Assembly (NCBI GenBank): GCA_023230525.1
Contig: JALNXE010000015.1
Location: forward strand, 1 to 60,395
Direction: 5' to 3'
Length of the DNA stretch: 60,395 bases
Origin: Desulfobulbaceae bacterium
GTDB lineage: Bacteria > Desulfobacterota > Desulfobulbia > Desulfobulbales > SURF-16
Shown in pieces: positions 44,767 to 53,263 of the stretch (position 1 is its first letter; each line of letters begins with the position of its first letter). The notes beneath the pieces were generated by a model. That model searched no databases and was not told the DNA's origin. It worked only from the letters and a program-made list of their open reading frames with translations. A program made the translations under genes and the position numbers.

Positions 44767-45561
44767 TTACTGTTGATGGCCTGCGGTATGGTTGTTCAAC
44801 TGTTGGGATTGATGAAGCCGCCAGGAAGGGCCTTCGATGCTCAAGATAATGGAATGATGTACCATCCTGTCGACAATAGCGGTGGTGATGATCGGATCAC
44901 CCAGATAATCTCCCAGTTCCTTAAAATCAATATTTGAGGTTATCATCGTCGATTTTTTACAGTAACGCCCGTCGATCACTTTGTGGAAAAGGCAGGCGTT
45001 TCGTGGATCTTGTTGTTCAAGGCGGTCAAAGCCGACTTCATCTATGAGTAGCAGGTCAGGGACCAGATAACGCTTTAATTTCAGGGTAAGAGTATCGTCG
45101 GCAAGACCTGAGAAAAGCTCTCTGAGCATGTCGCTTGCCGTGGTATACCGACAGAGGTAAGTTTCCCGGCATCCGAGCAACAGCAGGGCTTTGGCAATGT
45201 GGCTTTTTCCCGTGCCTGAATTGCCGGCAATAATTACTCCTTGTTTGCGTCGAATAAAGTCAAGTTTGGCCAGTTCCAAGATCTGTGCCTTGTCGATTCC
45301 TTTCTGGAAGTCAAAATCAAAATCAGCCAATAGCTTCCTGTCCGGAAGCTTTGACTCCTTTATACGACGTTCGATTCTCCGCTGAATGAGGGAATCGGCT
45401 TCCGCGGTTAACAGTCGTTCAAGTAATTCGGTCGGCGGCGTGGCTGCTTGAGCGGCACGGGCGAGCTCATCATCAAGGATCGCTGCTATTGTGCTGAGCT
45501 TGAGGGTTTTCAGGCTGTTTTGAATCAGTTCCAAGCTGCCCGTTGCTGGTCGATGTTTCAT
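44767..45561 (-). CDS. istB: IS21 helper ATPase IstB
   Basis: 264 residues, AAA+ fold: Walker A GNSGTGKSHIA (about residue 110), Walker B LLLIDEVGFD and sensor region MITSNIDFKELG. IstB loads the IstA transposase on target DNA. Its start overlaps the istA end by 89 bp; an internal start is possible. The family usually overlaps less. Confidence 0.93.
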   Translation of the reverse strand: MKHRPATGSLELIQNSLKTLKLSTIAAILDDELARAAQAATPPTELLERLLTAEADSLIQRRIERRIKESKLPDRKLLADFDFDFQKGIDKAQILELAKLDFIRRKQGVIIAGNSGTGKSHIAKALLLLGCRETYLCRYTTASDMLRELFSGLADDTLTLKLKRYLVPDLLLIDEVGFDRLEQQDPRNACLFHKVIDGRYCKKSTMITSNIDFKELGDYLGDPIITTAIVDRMVHHSIILSIEGPSWRLHQSQQLNNHTAGHQQ

Positions 45562-47092
45562 GACGATTGTCTCCTAAAAGTGAGCTGTACTCCTGTAACG
45601 ACCGCTGCTTGATCGGCGGCAGGGCTTTGCGTAGATTATCCGCGGCTCGTTCGTTGCGATATGATTCCAAGGTTCGTGGTTTTGCCTTGATCTTGAGGAT
45701 ACGCTCCACCGCCCGATGGTCATAGGCCTGGTACCGGCAGGCGTGGGTAATGGCCCGGTGGATATCGTCAGAATGGTAGGTTTCTTTCTGCCGCAGTATT
45801 GCCCTGACATGAAAGCCACCGTTCTTTGATTGTTGTGCCATAAGCCCTGCGAGAAAAGATTCGGCTTCGTCACCGAGTGCGAGGAATTGCTCCCGGACCG
45901 GTTCCAGGCCATAGCGCACGGCACGTGGGCCATGGATACCCTTGGCATCAAGGGTTATCGCCGCTCCGGCCTGGAGGCGCTCGTGCCGTACGATCAGGGC
46001 CAGTTCCGGTGAATAGACGAAAACTTCATGCTCCGTGGCCTTCAAGGTCAGAATATCGGTCACATATTCATAGGGTACCGGATAGCGGTTGGTTTCAAAC
46101 TCAAGATATCCTTCAATACTGCAGACCCGTAAAGCCACCTCTCCTGCATCATACGGGCAATGCGGCAGCGGAGTCAGCGCCTCTAATTCCTCTTCCATGA
46201 ATAATTCCAGGGGCGGTCTGCCGGTGGTGTCATGGATATGAGTGTCCGAACGGTTTTGCAGCCACCAACGGGCAGATGCCTTGAGATCGTCAAGATCCTG
46301 GAATTTCCGGCCACCGAGTAAATTATGTTCCACGTACTGGAAAGGTCTTTCGATTTTTCCCTTCGTTTGGGCCCGTTTTGGCATACAGGCGATGGGTTTG
46401 CACTCGTAATGGGTAACAAAGGCGGCGAAAGACGGATTAAATACCGGTTTTCCCGCCTCCCAGCGCAGTACAACAGTTTTTTCGTTATCATACAGGCACT
46501 GCCGGGGCGTGCCGTTGAAGTGTGAGAAACTGTCCTGATGGCGTCGAATCAGGGTGAAGAAATCCCGCCGCATGGTGAAATCGATATATTGCCGCCTGGA
46601 AAAGCCCAGAATATAAGAAAAACAATTGACTGTAATCTTGCCGCAACGCAGAAAATTTATAGTATAGGGGCTCCAGTCCATCTGGCCCTGCAGACCGGGT
46701 GCGGTTTCAAAGCGGATCACCGGAGTCTTTTTCGGCGTCGGCCGAAGCATGCGTAACCGATCTTGCAGAATACTTATGCCCCCGTTATAACCGGCGGCGG
46801 TGATCTCTTCGTACACGCGTTGACCGGTTATCTTGGGAAAATCCTTGAGCAGCTCTTTGATTCTCCCGACAAAAGGATCCAGTTTGCTGTGCCGCGGTGT
46901 TGCCTGTTTTGTCTGTTTTCGGACAATATCGTGGCCCTGGTTCCGGGCAGAAGCGTGCTTGCGCAAGACACGCCGCACCATGTTGCGACTGATGGAAAAA
47001 TGATGGGCGAGTTTCCGAATGCTCCAACCTTCACCGTTCATGGTCACCAGCAACCGTTCCAGTTCCTCCCGGCTGTGGATGATGGTGGTCAT
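45473..47092 (-). CDS. istA: IS21 transposase IstA
   Basis: 539 residues. An N-terminal helix-turn-helix (SIRKLAHHFSISRNMVRRVLR) is followed by a DDE integrase core. The catalytic acids are placed in LQGQMDWSPYTI, CLYDNEKTVV and KGKIERPFQYVE. The start overlaps the stop of the ParB-like gene by 4 bp, so passenger and transposase genes are one operon. Confidence 0.93.
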   Translation of the reverse strand: MTTIIHSREELERLLVTMNGEGWSIRKLAHHFSISRNMVRRVLRKHASARNQGHDIVRKQTKQATPRHSKLDPFVGRIKELLKDFPKITGQRVYEEITAAGYNGGISILQDRLRMLRPTPKKTPVIRFETAPGLQGQMDWSPYTINFLRCGKITVNCFSYILGFSRRQYIDFTMRRDFFTLIRRHQDSFSHFNGTPRQCLYDNEKTVVLRWEAGKPVFNPSFAAFVTHYECKPIACMPKRAQTKGKIERPFQYVEHNLLGGRKFQDLDDLKASARWWLQNRSDTHIHDTTGRPPLELFMEEELEALTPLPHCPYDAGEVALRVCSIEGYLEFETNRYPVPYEYVTDILTLKATEHEVFVYSPELALIVRHERLQAGAAITLDAKGIHGPRAVRYGLEPVREQFLALGDEAESFLAGLMAQQSKNGGFHVRAILRQKETYHSDDIHRAITHACRYQAYDHRAVERILKIKAKPRTLESYRNERAADNLRKALPPIKQRSLQEYSSLLGDNRHETSTSNGQLGTDSKQPENPQAQHNSSDP

Positions 47093-48015
47093 CGAACTGT
47101 GCTCCGATCAGACGACACGATCCGGCGAAAATCCTTGCTGGTTTGTTCAAGGGTACGCAGAGCCTCCCTGCAACAGTTGTCTAAAAATCGCTCTTCATTT
47201 TCCTCGAATTTTCCGAATTCCGTGGTCTGCACGATAAAGGAAGCCGACAGGCACTGTCGTTCCATGAGCAGAAGTTTACGGTGTATGGTCCGAACAGGCG
47301 GAGAGAAAGAGGTGCTTGCCGTCGTGTCCAGATCGTCTTGATACTGCAGCACCTCCCGTGGCCTTTGTAAAATCGTCTGGTGATCGTACTCAGATCGGGT
47401 TTGTAATTCCTCAACCAGTTTGCTGGTTTCACGGCAGCTGAGATGATGTCTGCCGATCGATTCCAGCAATGCCTCCTGGTTGCCACGTGGCAACTTGACT
47501 AGCTCCCGGCTCATACTGATCGGCAGCAGGCCGAGTTTTATCTGGCTTCGCCCCTCATCGCACAACCGGTCGATCAGGGCTATCCGCCGACAGACCCAAC
47601 TTTTATGGCGCCCCAGCAGGATGGCGATCTCTACCTGACTTAAGCTGTCCTCATGAAAGAGTGAGTGCACCACCAGCGCTTCTTCCATGCTGTTTATTGA
47701 CTTTCTCACCCAGTTCAGCTGCACCAGCGCCGCCTTACCGGCACGAATATTCAAACGCATTATCTGCGACTTGAGTGACTTCATGCTCAGTGCTCTGGCA
47801 CCTCGCAGTCTCTTGAAACCATCAAGCATTTGATACTCGTTGCCAGCCATCTCACTGACGACCACGGGCATTATCTGACCATAACGCTCCATTGATCGGA
47901 GTATGGCAGTGTCCGCTGCCGGATTGACGATCCGTAAGGTACTGAACTGTTCACCAATGCAGTCCAATGAAAGCTCTACCGTTTCCGCGGTGGGAGATAG
48001 TGATGATGTCGACAT
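47089..48015 (-). CDS. ParB-like DNA-binding protein carried by the IS21 element
   Basis: 308 residues from an ATG with GGAGG upstream. Residues about 20-110 resemble the ParB/Srx N-terminal fold (YGQIMPVVVSEMAGNEYQML, DGFKRLRGARAL). A ParB-type HTH follows (LSQVEIAILLGRHKSWVCRR). The typical GERRxRA box is replaced by GFKRLRGA, so CTPase activity is uncertain. It overlaps istA by 4 bp. Three iterons at 48075-48226 lie just upstream. I infer a DNA-binding accessory factor for transposition or replication-linked targeting; partition seems unlikely without a ParA. Confidence 0.8.
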   Translation of the reverse strand: MSTSSLSPTAETVELSLDCIGEQFSTLRIVNPAADTAILRSMERYGQIMPVVVSEMAGNEYQMLDGFKRLRGARALSMKSLKSQIMRLNIRAGKAALVQLNWVRKSINSMEEALVVHSLFHEDSLSQVEIAILLGRHKSWVCRRIALIDRLCDEGRSQIKLGLLPISMSRELVKLPRGNQEALLESIGRHHLSCRETSKLVEELQTRSEYDHQTILQRPREVLQYQDDLDTTASTSFSPPVRTIHRKLLLMERQCLSASFIVQTTEFGKFEENEERFLDNCCREALRTLEQTSKDFRRIVSSDRSTVR

Positions 48016-48053
48016 GCCGCCTCCTGAGAAAGAAATGATAGTCGCAACATATC

Positions 48054-48536
48054 TTAAATCCCGTGGGAAATGCTATCACCTCTTGAATGACCTGTTGGGG
48101 GTAGTTGTGCTGGATCTCCTTTTATTTCTATTAGTTGCCTTCTGATCACCTCTTGAACGGATCTTAAGAGTTGTCGGCCTAGATATTCTATAATTACCAG
48201 TTGTTGCGCACCTATCACCTCTTGAATAAGAGATCGTGGTAGTTGTGGGAAAAAAACGGAACCGGAGGCGAAAACAGAGGATTTTGACGCGGTGGCTGTC
48301 GATGTCTTGTTGTCTTCCTCACTTTCTCCGACCGCAAGTGTCAGCTTGTCGTGCAAATAATTTTCCTGAGCACATCTTCGGTTTTTGCTGTTCCATTCGG
48401 CGCATTTTCCGGCATGCCATTTTCTCATGCACTCTGGATCACCGCAGGTTTTCTGCCGATCCCCAACCCGAGGATTTGGTATGAACCATTTTCGGCAGAT
48501 TCGACAAGGACGCTTTTTACTTTTTCGACGTGGCAT
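48054..48536 (-). CDS. zinc-finger accessory protein of the IS21 element
   Basis: 160 residues from the ATG at 48536, which has GGAGG 5 bases upstream. The N-terminus has a Cys cluster (CRIC, then RQKTCGDPECMRKWHAGKC) likely to bind zinc, with basic residues around it. The C-terminal part has repeated EVI-Q/R helices, and three iterons lie inside this coding sequence. The gene starts the four-gene operon. I recognise no named family; a DNA-binding role is inference. Confidence 0.6.
   Translation of the reverse strand: MPRRKSKKRPCRICRKWFIPNPRVGDRQKTCGDPECMRKWHAGKCAEWNSKNRRCAQENYLHDKLTLAVGESEEDNKTSTATASKSSVFASGSVFFPQLPRSLIQEVIGAQQLVIIEYLGRQLLRSVQEVIRRQLIEIKGDPAQLPPTGHSRGDSISHGI
48075..48226. 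repeat. three 13-bp iterons upstream of the ParB-like gene
   Basis: ATCACCTCTTGAA occurs exactly at 48075-48087, 48145-48157 and 48214-48226, about 70 bp apart. Each is followed about 25-30 bp later by an AGTTGT box. The third copy is in another codon frame, so the constraint is on DNA, not protein. Likely binding sites for the ParB-like or zinc-finger protein. Confidence 0.7.
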
Positions 48537-48726
48537 CGTTTCCTCCAGACAATTGGATACGAAACGATAATAAAAACGGAACAGAAAGAATGAGTACAAA
48601 AATAGGGAATTGAGAAAAGGTGGGGTCTCGAAATCGGTGACGCGTTAGCCTGAAATACCAGTTTGGCGGGTTCGTTTTCCGTTGGCGGGTGGGTTCATTT
48701 TAGGTCGGTGGTGACAAGAAGAAATC

Positions 48727-49074
48727 CTATTCTTGATGATGACGTATTTCAAGAATAACATCCCGGACAAGCGTCGATAGGTTTTTATCTGCGATCATCG
48801 CTTTGCGCTTCAGAGCTTCCATCTCCGGCTTTCGTACAGGAATTTGCAACCAGATTAGATCATTCGGGTATGCAGTCCCACCTTGGTCGGCTTTAAGCTC
48901 GGCCAGACTTCGTACTCGGTCTGCAAATTCATCCGGTATCGAGCGGTGTTCCCGGCTTTCTTCCGGTTGCTCCCAATTTTGATATGTCCGCAGCGGAATG
49001 CCTAATACTTTTACCAGATCCTGCTGCCTGGCCCCCATTGCCTTTCTAATTGTTTTTAGTTCATTCGGTTTCAT
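48727..49074 (-). CDS. HTH transcriptional regulator
   Basis: 115 residues. Residues 1-60 form an XRE-type helix-turn-helix (MGARQQDLVKVLGIPLRTYQ). The rest (PVRKPEMEALKRKAMIADKNLSTLVRDVI) resembles a short ribbon-helix or dimerisation segment. The stop is only 10 bp from the IS21 right end, so the insertion spared it. Two ACTCATTGAGT palindromes directly upstream suggest self-repression. It could be an antitoxin without a visible toxin. Confidence 0.7.
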   Translation of the reverse strand: MKPNELKTIRKAMGARQQDLVKVLGIPLRTYQNWEQPEESREHRSIPDEFADRVRSLAELKADQGGTAYPNDLIWLQIPVRKPEMEALKRKAMIADKNLSTLVRDVILEIRHHQE

Positions 49075-49085
49075 GTATCCAATCT

Positions 49086-49131
49086 ACTCATTGAGTGTGT
49101 CAATGTCAAAAAAAATAGTCACTCATTGAGT
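49086..49131. promoter_or_regulatory. pair of 11-bp palindromic operators
   Basis: ACTCATTGAGT is repeated exactly at 49086-49096 and 49121-49131, 12 bp upstream of the HTH gene start and 35 bp apart centre to centre. Typical operator arrangement for a dimeric autorepressor. Confidence 0.7.
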
Positions 49132-49375
49132 AAATAAGTATTCCTACATGTTACGGGATTCCGTATTCTGTTTCAAATCCTGGGGCGTAGAGGAGATTTT
49201 TGACTTCGAATGGCACAGTAGATCTTATAACCTGAGGGTAGTTTGATATTTTCAGATGTTCGATGTGGCAATCTCAAGAGATGAACGATTCCCATAACCA
49301 GCGGGTAACCGACTTGGACAGTCAGGCCGTAAACGTTCTTCCCGTCTGCGTTAATGGACCCGGTTATGCTATTTT
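49132..49375. other. remnant region, possible weak attC
   Basis: Includes the 22-base fragment shared with the 44163/53680 repeat and a plus-frame coding remnant (TDLDSQAVNVLPVCVNGPGY). Next to the stop of the following gene, GCATAACC...GGTTATGGG (minus strand 49294-49362 approx.) could be a diverged attC, but pairing beyond the ends is poor. Confidence 0.3.
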
Positions 49376-50389
49376 TTAATTAATTTTAATTACAGACTTT
49401 ATTCTTTTCTCCAGTCGTTCTTTGAATTCTGGCAATTCATCGTAAGTCCATTCAATACGATTTCGATGGGCCAGATCAAAATGGACACCTTCTTTTTTGA
49501 TTTTGATTATATTTGAATTTGAATCAAATAACTTTTTTACGCTATTCCCTGTTTTATCTTTTAATATCTCATCATGTGTCCAATCTTTCCTGCAGGTGTA
49601 TATCACGTCAATCCCTAAGCCATATGCAAACCCAGCTTCAAAATACACACCTCCTCTATGACCGGTAAGATCACACACCATGAATCTACTTCGCCTTATT
49701 TGGCCAATAATTTCATCGTTAATATCGTTTATATGTTCAAAATTATTAATTTTTAATGCCTCAAACCTGGGTCTGGTGAGACCTTCCTCAACAAATTCAA
49801 TGGCAGGTTTTATTGCACTGCTATAAACTTTCTCCATCTCAGGTGCAAACCACATAGCAACAAAACATTGCCTGCTGCTGAAATTTCTAAATTTAATTTT
49901 CTCTAAATGGTCCCAACCTTGAGGAATAATTTTGAAAAATGTATTAGGAGTTGCTGATTCCTCTATAATACGCTGTGTGTCTTTTAGGTAATTTGTTATT
50001 TCTTTTAGCTCTTCGTAGTTTACACACCACCCAACACTTATAAATTTGTGTGTTTTATTGACTCTAGCACCAGCAAATGGAGTTCTCTTTTCTAAATATA
50101 GCAGAATCTTGTCTGATTTTTCATGAAATGATGGTGATGGTAATTGTGTCAAACTATCAATTATTTTACAGTCAATCTCATATCCTTGATTATCGCATAG
50201 CCACCCTGAGATATTCGCTGATTGTCGCGTTGATATTGATGTGTTTTGCAAATTAATTAAAGCATTTCTGGTGATTGAATATTCTCCGCACCGATGTTTG
50301 CAATCGATATGGTATACATCTCTACCATTTCTGTCTGACGTAAGAGTCATATCACTTTGGCAGATAGGACATTTGTCTTTTATTGACAT
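49376..50389 (-). CDS. zinc-ribbon protein with nucleoside deoxyribosyltransferase-like domain
   Basis: 337 residues from ATG 50389, which follows GGAAAGGAA; an ATG at 50407 falls inside the attC end. A zinc ribbon opens the protein (CPIC, then CKHRCGEYS). The C-terminal half begins CFVAMWFAPEMEKVYSSAI (about residue 176), continues IGQIRRSRFMVCDLTGHRGGVYFEAGFAYGLG and YTCRKDW. This is the nucleoside 2-deoxyribosyltransferase/TIR-like fold (PF05014 type), in which Asp/Glu residues act on nucleotides or NAD. It sits 15 bp behind an attC-like site, as a cassette gene would. I infer a defence or nucleotide-metabolism effector. Confidence 0.72.
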   Translation of the reverse strand: MSIKDKCPICQSDMTLTSDRNGRDVYHIDCKHRCGEYSITRNALINLQNTSISTRQSANISGWLCDNQGYEIDCKIIDSLTQLPSPSFHEKSDKILLYLEKRTPFAGARVNKTHKFISVGWCVNYEELKEITNYLKDTQRIIEESATPNTFFKIIPQGWDHLEKIKFRNFSSRQCFVAMWFAPEMEKVYSSAIKPAIEFVEEGLTRPRFEALKINNFEHINDINDEIIGQIRRSRFMVCDLTGHRGGVYFEAGFAYGLGIDVIYTCRKDWTHDEILKDKTGNSVKKLFDSNSNIIKIKKEGVHFDLAHRNRIEWTYDELPEFKERLEKRIKSVIKIN

Positions 50390-50403
50390 AGTATTCCTTT
50401 CCG

Positions 50404-50450
50404 GCATAACCCAAGGTCACTTGCGCCGCCACCTGATTTGCCCGTTAAGT
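50404..50450 (-). repeat. attC-like recombination site (short)
   Basis: On the minus strand it begins ACTTAAC and ends GTTATGC. TAAC, CAA, TCA and TG blocks pair, with unpaired bases between. At 47 bp it is shorter than most attC sites. The following gene starts 15 bp after GTTATGC. Confidence 0.5.
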
Positions 50451-50701
50451 CCGCAGTCGTTCTTGGAGTCAAGGGAACCGGTTGGTTCGGCATTTCAATT
50501 CAATATTACCCTCTTGCACCAGTGATAAACAAGAGGATGAATTAGTTTCCCTTTCGAAAAATGAAAGAGAAACTCCTTGTCAATGTCCTCATCACTTCTA
50601 TTATTCTCATAACGTTTCAAACTGTTTATATTGCTTGGAAGAAACCAAAAGAGCCGGAATAACCCAACATATTAACATATTATTTTCAGCCCGGTCTTGA
50701 G
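50451..50701. other. 250-bp segment between two attC-like sites
   Basis: If both sites are real this is a tiny cassette. No good minus-strand gene is visible. On the plus strand 50561-50662 encodes a 33-residue peptide with one hydrophobic helix (LLVNVLITSIILITFQTVY) and a basic tail, but no Shine-Dalgarno. Confidence 0.35.
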
Positions 50702-50780
50702 GCCCAACGGTAGGGCTCACACGCATCAAATTCGTAGCGAAGCGGAGAATTTGATGTCGTCGTGCAGCCCATTGTTATAC
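50702..50780 (-). repeat. attC-like recombination site
   Basis: On the minus strand: GTATAAC at the start, GTTGGGC (perfect GTTRRRY) at the end. Arms share AAC, GGGCT, CAC, CG and ATCAAATTC. The 5' arm has three extra single bases, as expected of an attC read on the minus strand. It overlaps the last codons of the HD-GHKL gene, whose orientation agrees. Confidence 0.7.
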
Positions 50781-53219
50781 ATCGTTACTTTTTTCGACCT
50801 CATTGACACTCTGCATGAAAACGGAATTTTTCGTATTTGATAATAAAACATCTTTGAGTTTTTCCCAGTAATCGCTTGATACAGAGTTCGCAATCTTCGA
50901 ACAAACTTCTAATGATAGCCTTTTCTCAAAGTCGACCCATTTTTCCGACATTATTATCTGCGTCCGCGGTGAATTGAGATCTAGATCTGCTTCGCCGCAA
51001 ACATCCACCACCAATATCATAGGAAGTGGCCATGAAAGCTTTACCTGATTCTTTTGCATCCTCCATGATTTAGGGAATAACGTAGTTGGAACTTCTATAC
51101 CGTGCAACGAAAGTCGGGATATAGACTCATTCAGTGAGCTACGAGAATTCGATTGATCAATATCTCCATTCTCGTCAATTGAGATAGTCGTAGCTGATTC
51201 TTGTATTTCATTCGCACTTATGGCAATGCTCTTTCCTAGTTCGTACGGATCACCATTTATATCGACTGTCTGAGACGTCATCTCAACATTAGACACCGGG
51301 GCACCATGACTCTCTAATATGGCGACAACAGCTGACCCGACAAAGCCTTTTGACGGATCATTAAATTCGATAGATATCTTCCGAATATTATCGTGCTCCT
51401 CCCACGATCGGTCTTCTAATGCACTTGCATGCATTTGAAGAAAACTTGTGGCATCCCTAGACTTGCTGTGGGAAGATGTTTCGATCTTTATTTCAAATGG
51501 CGGATTCGGAATAATCCCTTCCACCGATGTAATGAATTCATTTTCATCCATTCGGTCCCAAGGGTTCTCAGTTTTACGAAGGAATAATTTAGTTGTAGTG
51601 CCAGGAGTTGATCGGTCGCCGGGTTTTATCCAAAAGATGCTTTCCTGTCCTTCGACAGTAAGGCTCAATGGTTTGCTAGATTCATGCGGCCCATATACTC
51701 GCCTCGTATCGACTATTAAAGTATCCGCGACCATGAAACACGACAGGATTCCAATTCCAAACCTTGATGTTGGCGTAAAACTAGCTCTGGCCTGGGACTT
51801 CAAATCATAGAACTCGGAAGACTTATAGAAGGATGAACCCACTTTTGAATAGTATGCATCGATAATGTGCTGATCCATGCCGGTTCCATTGTCTTCTACC
51901 TGAAGGATATCTTGCCCATCCAAAGAATAGTATTTGACGTGAACTAACGGAATGTAATTGGTTTGCCAAGTATCTTCTAGTGCCTGCCTCAATAAGCAAG
52001 CATCTATAGAATTTTGGATCAGTTCTCTCAGGGCCACCTCAGGATTACCGTAGAGTTTCGTTCCCATTAATAAATCTATAACTTGCTTTTTACTTAGATT
52101 GAACTGGGTCTGTCGATAAATATAAATGGGCGCACCATCAATGTCCTTCTTCGTTTCAATCTTGGACCGATTGACTCTTAGGGGTAGCCTAATGGAGGAT
52201 GAAGAACTGAAACGGCGATCAGATTTATTTATTAATGCGACGATATTGTTGCATGCACCAAGCTCGACATCTATGAGATCACAAAACGCATGTATAGATG
52301 CCTCAATCGCCGGATGACGGCATTTTGCATGAAATTGTATGATTTCTGGCGTTATGCTCCACGCTTCAATCGAACGATGTTTGTTCCACTCACTTATGGA
52401 AACCGGATTTCGCACATACAAGTGAGAAAAAAGGATAGATGGTGTTCTCTTGGCGTCGAAATCAAGAATGTCTGCTAGACGTAAAAGGGTAGCCACGAGT
52501 TGTAAGTTTGCATAAAGATCAGGGCCACACAGATAAGCAGGATCAAGATCCAATACAGAAAGCGGATCTTCGTTATGGCTAAAACAAATGCCTGCAAACT
52601 CAACTGTAAGATCAGTATCGCGATATACGATCTTATTTATCCAATCATTCTTAATTATTTGCCTAGCCCGCTCCGCATGTGTCGCTCTTATATACTCGCT
52701 CACGACATGAGCTTTGGCACGGTCTGCCCCAGTATTGTTTCCGTGGCGAAGGCATTCCTCGACCCAAGCACGATCATCAGGTCTCGCAAAATAGAACCTT
52801 TGAAATTTCTTGTACTCCGATTCCTCCGCGTCACACTCAAATTGAGGCGTAGCATCCCATATCTTTCCCCACGCTAATACGTCTCGTTCATCAGGTGACA
52901 TCCCTATATCATGGAAAAACGCCGATAATATCAGCAACATAAGCTCAGGTACATTGAGCGCATGCAACTGCTCATCGGAAAGTAACCGTTCCATCAACGA
53001 CAAGACACGGAATAGATGGTCTCCGTCGTGGAGAGTATATTCTCCCATATGACGGATTATGCTTTTGGTCCTTTGAAAGGCATAGAAGGTAGCGGTATCA
53101 ACTAGTTCTAGCGCTTTATTTCCAGCTGGGTCATTTTTGCACTTCTCCTGAAAAACACTATAAACTCTGCTATTTGGCAATCGCGCCATTGTTTCGGCTT
53201 TCCAATCGTCCAACTTCAT
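50775..53219 (-). CDS. HD-domain protein fused to GHKL (Hsp90-like) ATPase
   Basis: 814 residues from ATG 53219, preceded by AAGGAA; a TTG 18 bp earlier is possible. The first part has an HD-type phosphohydrolase pattern (LHDGDHLFRVLSLMERLL, then AFFHDIGM about residue 100, and a later LRLADILDFD). The second part is a GHKL ATPase: N-box LRELIQNSIDAC (about 400), G1 VEDNGTGMD (443), G2 SRFGIGILSCF (487), as in HtpG/Hsp90. No HSP90 middle domain is recognised. Such fusions occur in bacterial conflict loci. The attC-like site at its 3' end marks it as a cassette gene. Function not known. Confidence 0.75.
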   Translation of the reverse strand: MKLDDWKAETMARLPNSRVYSVFQEKCKNDPAGNKALELVDTATFYAFQRTKSIIRHMGEYTLHDGDHLFRVLSLMERLLSDEQLHALNVPELMLLILSAFFHDIGMSPDERDVLAWGKIWDATPQFECDAEESEYKKFQRFYFARPDDRAWVEECLRHGNNTGADRAKAHVVSEYIRATHAERARQIIKNDWINKIVYRDTDLTVEFAGICFSHNEDPLSVLDLDPAYLCGPDLYANLQLVATLLRLADILDFDAKRTPSILFSHLYVRNPVSISEWNKHRSIEAWSITPEIIQFHAKCRHPAIEASIHAFCDLIDVELGACNNIVALINKSDRRFSSSSSIRLPLRVNRSKIETKKDIDGAPIYIYRQTQFNLSKKQVIDLLMGTKLYGNPEVALRELIQNSIDACLLRQALEDTWQTNYIPLVHVKYYSLDGQDILQVEDNGTGMDQHIIDAYYSKVGSSFYKSSEFYDLKSQARASFTPTSRFGIGILSCFMVADTLIVDTRRVYGPHESSKPLSLTVEGQESIFWIKPGDRSTPGTTTKLFLRKTENPWDRMDENEFITSVEGIIPNPPFEIKIETSSHSKSRDATSFLQMHASALEDRSWEEHDNIRKISIEFNDPSKGFVGSAVVAILESHGAPVSNVEMTSQTVDINGDPYELGKSIAISANEIQESATTISIDENGDIDQSNSRSSLNESISRLSLHGIEVPTTLFPKSWRMQKNQVKLSWPLPMILVVDVCGEADLDLNSPRTQIIMSEKWVDFEKRLSLEVCSKIANSVSSDYWEKLKDVLLSNTKNSVFMQSVNEVEKSNDV

Positions 53220-53263
53220 GATTTCCTTTTCGTGCAATCTGGTATAGGGGCTCTATTTTGTAT

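Larger units (their letters stand above)
44464..48716 (-). mobile_element. intact IS21-family element with two passenger genes
   Basis: Terminal inverted repeats TGTCACCACCGA...TAAA...ACCCA occur at 44464-44490 and (reverse) 48690-48716. An exact 8-bp target duplication AGAAGAAA flanks both ends (44456-44463 and 48717-48724). Both ends also contain further GAACCCACC-type copies, as usual in IS21. The cargo on the minus strand is a zinc-finger gene, a ParB-like gene, istA and istB. At 4253 bp it is much longer than a simple IS21 (about 2-2.5 kb). The intact ends, genes and duplication suggest recent insertion. Confidence 0.92.

Noticed and set aside
47089..48015. Plasmid partition locus
   Set aside because: The ParB-like gene has no ParA partner and is locked into the IS21 operon with exact transposon ends.
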